Positions 34,418-43,461 of a stretch of 64,000 nt of DNA are shown one piece after another (the first letter of the stretch is position 1; each line of letters starts with the position of its first letter). Below the pieces are notes generated by a model. It had not been told where the DNA came from and searched no databases. It was given only the letters and a program-made list of their open reading frames with translations. Source of the stretch: Staphylotrichum longicolle (lineage: Eukaryota > Ascomycota > Sordariomycetes > Sordariales > Chaetomiaceae); NCBI GenBank assembly GCA_019096155.1, contig JAHCVI010000001.1, positions 13,665,243-13,729,242 of the forward strand. The letters run 5' to 3'. Both the position numbers and the translations under genes were made by a program.

Positions 34418-34957
34418 GGTGGATAACTCTTTGTGAAGGAGGGTGCCAAAAGGGGCGAGGAATATTGCAAATGGATTGAAAGAACCCGTGAAAGGGAGAC
34501 GTGATGAGGTGGGTTTCAATTGAAGAGCACACTGGTTGCAGTCTTATATCCTAGGTTTGTGTTTCTCGCAAGCAAGCCTTCTTTTGTACTATCCGTTCTC
34601 TGCTTCAAGATATACAAACCAGCTCCGGAGTGTTTGCCGGTTTTGCCCCTGGCGGAAGCGGGGGCGTGACTGTGGTCCTGGAGGTGGTGGTGGATGCGGG
34701 GTTGAGAATGTCCGCGGCCTTGTCTTTGTCCGCCGGCGGGTCTCAGTCGGACAGGGGACTGCTCACCACACATTCGTGCGGAGGGATTGCTTGCAAATGT
34801 TTGCAAAGATCTAAAACCAAGTTAAACGGTTTATCCTTACGAATGACAACTGTTTGTCACGTCAGGCACCTAAGGTACATATCGTGCGCCGTGCATTTTT
34901 CTGCATGTATCCTTTCCGACTTCCCAGGACTGACATATTGCTGAGCATCTCAACACC
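34418..34957. promoter_or_regulatory. Shared divergent promoter (tartrate dehydrogenase / glycerate kinase)
   Basis: The two start codons are 540 bp apart with nothing between, which suggests common control of the two steps. I did not recognise a specific operator. Confidence 0.45.
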
Positions 34958-35932
34958 ATGATCGACCAAGGGGCTCTCACCACTCTCCTTCAGCACCTTC
35001 TACCACACATCCAATCCCATAATAGCGCCAACGTCAGACCATTCATTCTTGGACTCTCTGGCATCCAGGGAAGCGGCAAATCCACCTGGGCGGGAGCGTT
35101 AGCTGACGCCCTTACCCATCAGCATGGGATCAACACCAAGACATTGTCACTCGATGACCTCTACATGGATCACGCTGAGCTAGTAGCCCTACGCGAAGCT
35201 CACCCGAACAACAAACTCCTCCACAGACGCGGCCAGCCCGGAACGCACGATGAGGAGCTTGCGCAGAAGTTTTTCAACAATATCATGATCGCCGCGAATC
35301 ACCAGGCAAACATGGCAAATGCGATTCAATGGCCGGCGTTCGACAAAAGCCTGCACAACGGGGAGGGCGGGCGAGTGCCGAAGGAAGACTGGATCACTGT
35401 CCCGAGGGAACCAGGAGTGGATGTCGTCATTTTCGAGGGCTGGTGTCTTGGTTTCCAACCCCTGACACCGGAGGTCGTTGAGCAAAGATGGCGACATGCC
35501 GTTGGGAAGTGTCCTGCGCGGAAGGCTTCCGGGAATGGTGGTCTAACGGAGACACTTGCAGACCACAGCTTGGAGGACCTGCTGTTGATAAATGACAATT
35601 TGGCGAGGTACTGCAAGACGTTTATGGGGCCGTGGCGGTTCGATGCTTTTGTGCATCTTAGCACGGAAAACTTGGGCAATGTGTACAGCTGGAGGTTGGA
35701 TCAGGAGAGAGCGCTAAGACTTTGCAAGGGTAGAGAGTCGGGGATGTCGGACGAGGAAGTCGTCGGGTTTGTGCGTGGCTACATGCCCGCATACGAGTTG
35801 TATTTGGGGGAGCTGACGCAGAAGTCTCTGTTTGCGTTGCCTGAAAACTCCGGCTTGGAGAGCAATGGTAAACTGCACCTGAGGGTTGTCCTTGATGCTA
35901 AGAGAACTGTATGTAGCATTCGGGAGATGTAG
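34958..35932 (+). CDS. Glycerate kinase / TDA10-like P-loop kinase
   Basis: One exon of 324 residues. A P-loop, LSGIQGSGKSTWAGALAD, lies at about 34-51, followed by SLDDLYMDH, the Walker-B-like VVIFEGWCLGF at about 155-165, and LEDLLLINDNLARYCKTFM. These are signatures of plant GLYK and yeast TDA10/YGR205W, relatives of phosphoribulokinase and pantothenate kinase. Plant GLYK converts D-glycerate to 3-phosphoglycerate; the yeast homologue is less well characterised. Cytosolic location is expected, as no targeting sequence is seen. Sharing a promoter region with tartrate dehydrogenase supports glycerate as substrate. Confidence 0.88.
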   Translation: MIDQGALTTLLQHLLPHIQSHNSANVRPFILGLSGIQGSGKSTWAGALADALTHQHGINTKTLSLDDLYMDHAELVALREAHPNNKLLHRRGQPGTHDEELAQKFFNNIMIAANHQANMANAIQWPAFDKSLHNGEGGRVPKEDWITVPREPGVDVVIFEGWCLGFQPLTPEVVEQRWRHAVGKCPARKASGNGGLTETLADHSLEDLLLINDNLARYCKTFMGPWRFDAFVHLSTENLGNVYSWRLDQERALRLCKGRESGMSDEEVVGFVRGYMPAYELYLGELTQKSLFALPENSGLESNGKLHLRVVLDAKRTVCSIREM

Positions 35933-36781
35933 AGTATTGAAGCATTCGCGTTTTGTGACAGTATGGATCTGGTTTGTCGCTTGAGCCTCACGCCGCGCAA
36001 CATCTCAAAGCGCAAGCTCAGGGACCAAGATCACGGCCATTACCAGAGAGCGCACATCGGTGAACCGACTCTGCCGCGGGCAGGCAAATACCACAAAAGG
36101 GAAGCATCCAAGCCAGATCAGACTTCATGGAGTCACTTTCACACCAGGTCATCTCTACTTCCGAAAGGGTCTCGTTAACCAATTCCTGTGGTCAGGTATC
36201 AGCAGGTGCCGCGAGCCTAGCAGCGAAATGTGCAAACCCACACGTAGTTCCCTTCGATTTTAATGTCACTGAGAATCGGATGCGAAGTACCAAGCCAGGT
36301 GACATCGCCACTCAGCCGCTGTGCTTGGTCTGAGATGTCAACGGAGGGAGGGAGGAGGTAATCCCGGGACAAGAACGTCACGCGCTGACCTAGCAGACGG
36401 CTGAGACTAAAAACTGGAGCCACGGATTTGGCTAGAACAGCGGGGACCGTCGTCGTGAGACGCTAAGGGAGTGCGATCTTGCGGGGAAGTTAGCGCCCGC
36501 TTCCCCGCAAACCCACCCCCAGATCTCGGGCGGACTTGTCTTCCTCCGCCGCTAGCAAATGCCGGGGACGCCTACACGAGAAAGCAGTTGACAGGTTCGA
36601 GAAGCAAGTTGCCCTTTGGGTGGCAATACATCTTGGGAAAGATGTCACCAACAGCGACGCATATGGTCGGAGCAGAAGGGGGTTCAGTATAAGAGAAGGT
36701 TGAAGGCCGTGATCTCTTCTGCATCCTCACAACAACAACTTGCACATTCGTGCCCTTTCCGACAACTGCGGTATCAACACC
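35933..36781. other. Intergenic region, promoter of the ACS transporter
   Basis: It holds no convincing gene. A TATA box lies at 36688-36693, followed by a leader with a CAACAACAACTT stretch. Confidence 0.5.
36688..36693 (+). promoter_or_regulatory. TATA-like box of the ACS transporter gene
   Basis: TATAAG lies 89 bases before the ATG at 36782, a normal distance. Confidence 0.45.
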
Positions 36782-38329
36782 ATGAAGCAATCATCGTCTC
36801 CCTCTGCTGAGAAGTCAGGGCAGGCCGCTACGACCCTCGAGGATAAGGCCATCGACAACTTTGTTGAGACGGCGACGATGAACGAGAAGGATGCGGTCGT
36901 CCAGGGCGGTGACTACTCGGGGGCCGTCAAGAAGACAAGCGAGGAAGAGATCCGCCTGGTGAGGAAGCTCGATTGGCGCATCATGCCAACTCTATGGGCC
37001 ATGTATTTTCTCAACTATGTGAGTCTCTCCAAGTGTCTTCAATACCTCGGAGTGGGTGCTAACAAGGTTCCATGGCAGCTCGACCGCAACGCCATCGCCC
37101 AAGCTCGCCTCGACAACCTTGAAAAAGACCTCAATCTTCACGGATCCCAATATAACACGTGCATCTCCATCCTCTTCATCGGTTACCTGCTTATGCAGGT
37201 GCCGTCCAACATGCTCATGTCATCCAAGCTGGTCCGGCCATCCATTTACATGTCGACCTGCATGATTGCCTGGGCTATTGTCTCAGCATGCACCGCCCTG
37301 GCACGCAACTACACGCATCTCGTGGTGATCCGATTCTTCCTCGGTGTGGCCGAAGCCCCTTTCTACCCCGGCGCCATCTACATGCTCTCCATCTTTTACA
37401 CGCGCAAGGAGATCGCCACGCGCCTGTCGATCCTGTACTCGGGCAACATCTTCGCCACCTCCTTTTCCGGCCTCATTGCCGCGGCCGTGTTCAACACCGT
37501 CGACGGGAACCATGGCCTGTCGGGTTGGCAGTGGCTGTTCATCATCGAGGGCTGCCTGACCTTTGGCATCGCCATCATTGGCATGTTCACCCTCGCCGAC
37601 AGCCCGCTCACCACGCGGTGGCTCACGCCCGTCGAGCGGCAGCTCGCGCACGACCGCATGGTCCGCGACACGGTCGGCTCCGAGGAGAGCAAGGGCGCCA
37701 AGGCGGGCTTCATGCAGGCGGTTCGGGACCCGCGCCTCTGGCTGCTGTGCTTCATCCAGAACATGCACCTCTCGGCGTGCTCGTTCAACAACTTCTTCCC
37801 CACCGTTGTCGGCTCCCTCGGCTTCAACCGGACCATCACCCTGGTGCTCACCTGTCCGCCGTACCTCGTCTCGGGCTTCTTTGGCTACGTCGCCGGGCTC
37901 TCCTCGGGCAAGTACAACGAGCGGACGTGGCACATCACCGGGTGCATGGGCATGGCCCTCGTGGGCTTCGTCATCTCGTGCGCAACCATGAACACCCCCG
38001 CCCGCTATGTGGCGTGTTTCATGTTCGCCAGCGGGGCGTACGCCGTCAACTCAATGATCATCGGTTGGGTGTCGGCCACGCTGGGCTCCACGCCCGAGAA
38101 GAAGGCGGTCAGCCTGTCGATCGTCAACGTCATCGCCAATGCTTCATACGTCTATACCGCCTATCTCTATCCCGAGAGCGATGGACCAAAGTACCTGACA
38201 GGCATGGCGGCTAACGCGGCGTTTGCGTCTGCGTGTATTGCGGGGACTTGGGTGTTGAGGTTTTGGTTGATCAGGACGAACAAGAAGCTGGATCGGCTCG
38301 GAGAGGGCGGTGCTCGTTATGCGTATTGA
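36782..38329 (+). CDS. MFS anion:cation symporter (Dal5/Tna1-like, candidate tartrate or related acid carrier)
   Basis: Two exons with the 60-nt intron 37019-37078 (GTGAGT, branch GCTAAC, GGCAG), which has no in-frame stop. The spliced protein has 495 residues. Landmarks of the ACS family are LVRKLDWRIMPTLWAMYFLN and LDRNAIAQARL in helix 1, FIGYLLMQVPSNMLM, IRFFLGVAEAPFYPGAIYML, FYTRKEIATRLSILYSG, and WQWLFIIEGCLTF, with twelve hydrophobic segments. This family imports allantoate, nicotinate, pantothenate and, in bacteria (TtuB type), tartrate. The start at 36782 was preferred to an in-frame ATG at 36740 because of its ACCATGA context. The neighbouring dehydrogenase and kinase suggest a hydroxy-acid substrate; this is inferred. 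Confidence 0.9.
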   Translation: MKQSSSPSAEKSGQAATTLEDKAIDNFVETATMNEKDAVVQGGDYSGAVKKTSEEEIRLVRKLDWRIMPTLWAMYFLNYVSLSKCLQYLGVGANKVPWQLDRNAIAQARLDNLEKDLNLHGSQYNTCISILFIGYLLMQVPSNMLMSSKLVRPSIYMSTCMIAWAIVSACTALARNYTHLVVIRFFLGVAEAPFYPGAIYMLSIFYTRKEIATRLSILYSGNIFATSFSGLIAAAVFNTVDGNHGLSGWQWLFIIEGCLTFGIAIIGMFTLADSPLTTRWLTPVERQLAHDRMVRDTVGSEESKGAKAGFMQAVRDPRLWLLCFIQNMHLSACSFNNFFPTVVGSLGFNRTITLVLTCPPYLVSGFFGYVAGLSSGKYNERTWHITGCMGMALVGFVISCATMNTPARYVACFMFASGAYAVNSMIIGWVSATLGSTPEKKAVSLSIVNVIANASYVYTAYLYPESDGPKYLTGMAANAAFASACIAGTWVLRFWLIRTNKKLDRLGEGGARYAY

Positions 38330-38374
38330 GTGACCAGAGTTGGAGAGACGAAGGGATGAGAAGATGTAAGGTAG

Positions 38375-40422
38375 CTATCTGAGCATGGGCCATGCCGGAT
38401 CTAACCAAGGATCCAACTGTGTTGTGGTCGCCAGATATGGATACTCAATCGCCCCGAACGGGTTGACAAACAGTTGATCGTACCAAAGAATTGGCCCCTG
38501 ACCATCATCAGCTGTGGGCGATGGACCTGTCCGCCGAGGGTCCTCCCTCATCCCCTGTTGGAACAAGTTGATGTCATCCTCCGTGATTCGATCGTTGGAT
38601 GACACGGTTTGGGGGAATGAAGCACCAGAGAGACCTGTTGCCGCACCCCCGGCCGGTACCGGCGTAACACCACCGACACGAGCGATGGTTGCTACCGAGT
38701 CTCTTCTCTCGTTTCCTTGTTGCGTCGCGTTCTGTCTTGGCCGGGGAGGCTGAGACGTTTCCGCCCTTGAAGCGCCGACGGTCCTCTCCGGGCTGGCAGT
38801 GGTCTGTGGAGACACCGCAAAGGGATCCAAGCCAGAGAGCTCTCTGATAGCGGCAGTCAGCTCGTCGATTGCGGAAAGACAGTACTCAGGCCAAGACGTG
38901 TCGCGGGCTGCAATGTGCCGTAATAATTCCTTGCCCGATTCAACGTGTTTCAAAGCCGTGGCGATGGGCACCTGCTTCTCAAAGGCTGCATACGCAAGAA
39001 TGAAGGCGCTAATCCACAGAGCCCAAGTGAAAGACGGCCAGAGCAGAGGTACAGCCGATGGTTGACTTTGATGGCGCTTTACAACGATAAAGATAGACTT
39101 GGCCGCAAAGATGCAGTTTTGCAAGGCAGCAGAATATGCTGCGCTTGCGGGATCCGAAGCGATCATGGGTCGATTGAGAGCTATTGTGGACTCGTGCTTC
39201 AAGAGGAGCAGAAGTACGCGATGACCTGGTGACAAGCCCGGCTCCGTCTCCTCTTCGACCGCGTCCTGGATCTCGTTGGACCACTTGGCAAGCTCGGCGT
39301 GGACGTAACTCGCCCGATCGGCGGTGTCCTGTCTTGTAGCTATTGACTTGTTCCTAAGCTCGAGGATAAGGCCGCGTATGCGTGCATGTCGTGCGACGTG
39401 GCCGAGCAGAAACAACACTGCGTCTTCGGGGTCGGGTGCTACGGGTACCGCCTCGTGTCGCTCATCGCCGGGAAAGCACACATCGACGTCGTCGTCCCTG
39501 ATATCCAGGGAAGCCGAGAGACTGACAGAGATAGCGTTCCTGACAGTAGAGAGACCAAAAAGACGCGTCGGCGGAGACGAGCTTCTTGCCCTGAGAAGGA
39601 CGCAAATCTGGACGGACACCGGTGGAGTCCGAGATGGAAAGCCATGCGGACAATCAGACCACCCAGGCGCGATGCAGCGTTCAGGCGAAGGAGAGAGACC
39701 AGGAAGAGCTGGATGGCAAGAGCTGTCTGGACAGTTCGGATGGAAGCCGGCTGGCGAAGTGGGAACTGTGCACACGACAAGGCGTCGTCAGCAGTGCAAA
39801 AGAGAAGTGATCGAGGAGGCGGGCCATGGCGGTGGAAATCGTCCAAATTCGCCCCCTGGCGGCTGTCTGCGAGCGATATCGATATGACGGCCTTGACGAT
39901 GGCAGAATCCAAATTGCCAACTGCATCGATGCCAACGGTGCTGATGTCCTCAAAGATCCTAAGGATGTCGGGCGCGTGAAGAAAGGGCGCGATTGGATGC
40001 CACGCTTCAAAGTAGCTCTTCGACCATGCCACTAGCTGCTCGAATGACGGCCTCGGGTTTTCATGCTCCGCAACTTCGTGCTCGTGCCAGAGATAGTGCT
40101 GGTTTCCAAGGTCTCCGTCCCGAGACGTCGATGTGGCTTCGAGACGAAGCTGGTCGTCCTCGCCAGGGACCAGGTGTTCGATGGTGTCTGCTCGGCTGCG
40201 CGCCGAGATGGATTTGCGTGCGAGCTTGCCGTAAACAGTGCAAATGAAGTGAATCCCACTGCCGCTGCCAACAAATCTGGCGGCGCCCTGTCTTCCAGGG
40301 GCTCGCATCAAGCCATGCTCGCGAGTCGGTTCATCTCCGGTCGGGGATTCAGCCGCCTTCCGCTTCCTCCGCTTCCTTGACATCTCGGCGGCGGCAAACT
40401 CGGATGCAGGAGAGGATCCCAT
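38375..40422 (-). pseudogene. Fungal-specific transcription factor with two frameshifts and no zinc cluster
   Basis: The N-terminal frame (40422 to about 39560) encodes a basic segment SRKRRKRKAA, then RFVGSGSGIHFICTVY, then the middle homology domain (WHPIAPFLHAPDILRIFEDI and LGLHRCPSRFASFSGQEARL). At the T5 run (39557-39561) coding moves to a second frame for FWSLYCQERYLCQSLGFP. Near 39508-39510 it moves to a third, starting LDIRDDDVDVCFPGDERH, which continues to the stop at 38375. All three pieces match one continuous region of the family, so two indels are needed to explain them. No CxxC zinc cluster is encoded upstream, where one would be expected. It lies convergent to the transporter and could once have regulated the cluster. 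Sequence errors are an alternative to real inactivation. Confidence 0.7.
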
Positions 40423-41042
40423 CGTTCATTTTGCCCATAAAAGTTCTGTGTCTGCTCAGAAGAGGCCAGAACTGGTGTAGCTATGAGAACAAGAAACCGC
40501 CCCTTCTGAACACCAACGAAGACCAGGAGTTTTCGTTGTTTCGCGAAAACGTGTTCTGGGCCTGCAGTTCACTTTTTTTTGGGCAAGTTGTTTGAGCAAA
40601 CCTTGGGTCACGTGTTGAAAAACGTTTCTGAAGTAAAACGGTGGGGAACGCGAACGCGCTCAGTTTTTCAGTATCCCGGTTACCAACCTCCAGATAAATC
40701 CTCCATGGACGCAAGGAAAGCCAGAAAAGGCAGAGACTGGCCGTCGTAAAAGATGTGCCTACTGAGCAGTCTCACACCCCCTCTGGTTCATTCATTACCA
40801 ATTCTACAACGCACCCACGCCAAATCTGTTTTCCCTCGTCAAGCCGTATCGTATGCCGGAGTTGTTGGAGAGGATGAGGATTGTTATGGGGAGGGTTTTC
40901 CCTAGAAGAGTCACAGCCTCCCGGTGTCTTGGTGATTTGGTTGTTCCGCCGTTCCATCTCCCTTATTTCCAATGAATAGCTACTATCTAAGGGACATACG
41001 CGCCTGGTACTCACTATGACAGGAGCCCCCATCCATGCCATA
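40423..41042. other. Intergenic region
   Basis: I searched here for a zinc-cluster exon for the regulator at 38375-40422 and found none. Nothing else is recognised. Confidence 0.5.
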
Positions 41043-41855
41043 TCAAGACCAGAGCACCTCGGGAGGCTCCCGATAATATATCCACCATATCTCGAGCGGA
41101 GGCACCATAATAGTATAGAACTCAGCGCCAATCATATCGGTCGATACCATCATCCACCACTCATCCTCCGGCTTAGGGGGCGTGCCCAACTCCTCATCCT
41201 CCTGATCCCAAGGCTCTCTTATATCCCGCTCCTTATCCTCCTCTACGCTCTGAATATATTCGTCCATCTCGTCATCACAGCGTACTAAATTAACCCAGCT
41301 CCCGTCTAATACATTTCCATCCCCCTCTACCACGCTCTGGAGTGACTCCTCATCTACCTGCAAAAAGAAGCGGTAGCGCCCGCTCATAAAGGTAACTGCC
41401 GGGTCCCGGCGCGGATTCTCCGCCTGCACTGCCGTCTTGCGCCACGCGCGGAAGCGCTCGCGTAGCTGCTCCCGCGACGCGCCGTCTAGCGTCGACCGGT
41501 CCGAGATAAAAGTCCAATCCATGCCGCGCAACACGGCGGGCGGCGCGTCAGGGTCGTCAATCCTTGTCCACTTGTTGATACGGTCCTTAAACAGCTCCCA
41601 CGCGGCATCGTCATTGTACGTAGTGCGGTAGATGATCCAGCCCCATTTGTCTTCCTTGTGATATTGGAGATCATCGGAGATCCACTTGACGGATTCGGAC
41701 ATGTAGCGAGAACGGGGCCACGAGCCGGGCGGCCGATGCGATGGGAGGCATGCGAGTAGGGGTCTGCGGAGAGTGGGTATGGGCTGGAACTGGGACAAGC
41801 TTCGGACAAGCGTGCGTCCGAGAGCGCGGGTGGGTGCCCAGCAGAGGGGCGGCAT
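41043..41855 (-). CDS. Hypothetical fungal protein, Trp/Asp/Glu-rich
   Basis: One exon of 270 residues. From Met52 (nt 41702) it reads MSESVKWISDDLQYHKEDKW and continues with GWIIYRTTYNDDAAWELF, an acidic middle (VEEDKERDIREPWDQEDEEL) and the C-terminal EFYTIMVPPLEIWWIYYREP. I recognise this only as an ascomycete-specific family of unknown function. The first 51 residues are rich in Arg, Leu and Pro with no acidic residue and could be a mitochondrial presequence. Alternatively, translation starts at 41702. Codon use differs from neighbouring genes: three ATA Ile codons occur in the last 60 codons, where neighbours use ATC. Confidence 0.6.
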   Translation of the reverse strand: MPPLCWAPTRALGRTLVRSLSQFQPIPTLRRPLLACLPSHRPPGSWPRSRYMSESVKWISDDLQYHKEDKWGWIIYRTTYNDDAAWELFKDRINKWTRIDDPDAPPAVLRGMDWTFISDRSTLDGASREQLRERFRAWRKTAVQAENPRRDPAVTFMSGRYRFFLQVDEESLQSVVEGDGNVLDGSWVNLVRCDDEMDEYIQSVEEDKERDIREPWDQEDEELGTPPKPEDEWWMMVSTDMIGAEFYTIMVPPLEIWWIYYREPPEVLWS

Positions 41856-42428
41856 TGGGTTGAACGAGAATGAATGTGGGTGGGCGGTAGGTTTGAGGGC
41901 AGTGGTCGTGGGGGGCGAGCCTCAAGTAAGGTAGTTTAATACCAGAAACACAACACACAGCGGGGGTGCCTTGAAATTTCTGTCCCCCAGACACGCCAAG
42001 ATGCGGGTGGGACACGTCCAAAAGAGAATACGTCCTGGTTGCGCCGAGTTGTGAGAACATCAACCTGAAAATGGCTGGAAAATGTGGTAGTTTGTGGTAT
42101 GAGGAAAAGGTTGCCTGATCGGTGGAGCTTAGGCCAAGAACTGCCTTAAATACAGCGAACTTTGCGTATCGTCACTGCCATCTTTCAACAGTTGCCCGTA
42201 ACTCCTGCACGGGGTGGCAAGGGTACGACAGGGGCCACAGGGCAGTGAATAGCGCTGAACGCCGGGCGGGGAAGGTTCCGAGGCAGGGGCTCCTCCGGAC
42301 CAGACCAGGGACCTATGACTCGGATGAGATCACCGAGAGCGGAGAAAGACAACCCCGCATCCTCTGCGCACCATGCGTTGTCCTCTTCAACATCTCTCGA
42401 AGTTCCGGAGACCTTCAGATTTGCTCAC
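41856..42428. other. Divergent intergenic region
   Basis: It separates the minus-strand hypothetical gene and the plus-strand zinc-cluster gene. No other feature is seen. Confidence 0.5.
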
Positions 42429-43299
42429 ATGGATTCGGATGGAGAACTCGGTTCTAGCCATATTGCGTTGGCAAGTCCAATTGCATGTGAAACCTGTCGG
42501 CAAAGAAAGCGGAAAGTGCGTCCTCTGTTTTGATCAACCATCTCTCGCTCGTCCCTGCCGTCTCTGCCATGCAGCTTCCATTGACAGCGCCTGCAAGAAA
42601 TGAGCAGTTTACTTGCGCTAACGCCAAGAAAGTGTGACAGAAGGCTGTAAGAACAACTTTATCAGCGGTGCAAGGAGCTGTCTCATTTGACTGAAGCTGT
42701 CATCAGTCCCGTTTGTCACCAATGCCAGCAGGGACATTCAAGCTGCCAGTATCCGGAACAGAGCAAACGGTATGGTTCCCCCTACATCCCGCTCTTAACC
42801 TTGAGACACTAAATTCTGAGACAATCCCAGAGGCATCCCACTCGGCTACCTTACCAAGCTAGAAAACCGGTTAGCCGAAACCGAGGCAGCGTTGTTTTGC
42901 GTCCTTGGTGGCCAGGGCGATGTAGGCGAGTCCGTGTCACGCTCCACCGGCACACAAACTTCAACACACGCCTCGTGGACGGCGAGACGAAACAGAGCTG
43001 AACGTGTGAATGAGTGGGAGCAATTGCCTTTGAGGGGCCCGCGTGACATCGAAGCCTGGTTCAAGCACAAGAAGACGGAAGAGTTTGACTTCACGAAGGC
43101 CGTCAGTCCCTCGACGACGGCAAGAGACCACACCCTCACACCCCTGACTGTATCGTCATTGTCAAGATCACGGGAGTCACTTGACAAGCGAGTACCAGAC
43201 TCGGTTGTTGAGCTGACCGAGACCTCGGACGATGCAAGAATGAGCGGCATGAGCAAAGCAAAGTTGCTTTCACAGGCTCAGAAAAACATTTACTTCTAG
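42429..43299 (+). CDS. Short Zn2Cys6 protein with a 14-nt micro-exon
   Basis: Four exons (42429-42515, 42633-42646, 42707-42769, 42831-43299) give 210 residues. Exon 1 ends with the first half of the zinc cluster, IACETCRQRKRK. The 14-nt exon 2 supplies CDRR and part of Leu. Exon 3 supplies PVCHQCQQGHSSCQYPEQSK. Together the six cysteines have correct spacing. Exon 4 begins RGIPLGYLTKLENRLAETEA, the linker and coiled coil typical of one zinc-cluster subgroup. It ends LLSQAQKNIYF and has no middle homology domain. The branch site GCTAAC sits before exon 2. It is probably a DNA-binding regulator or a competitor of full-length factors. If exon 2 were skipped, the third Cys and the frame would be lost. 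Confidence 0.82.
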
Positions 43300-43461
43300 C
43301 CGGATTAGTTAAAGACAACGGCATTGAGGATTCAAGGCCCAAGTCTTCCCGTCACCCGGGAAGTGAGAACAAGTGATACGCAAGACCTGACCGATTAGAT
43401 ATCAGAGCTCATTGGACTCAAACTGAGGCGCCCTTTCCGGCAACGTCTCTTTTGATGTCTA

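Noticed and set aside
42516..42603. Second zinc-cluster half read as continuous CRLC...C peptide directly after exon 1
   Set aside because: It needs a frameshift and has wrong spacing; the spliced model using the 14-nt exon gives correct spacing and frame.
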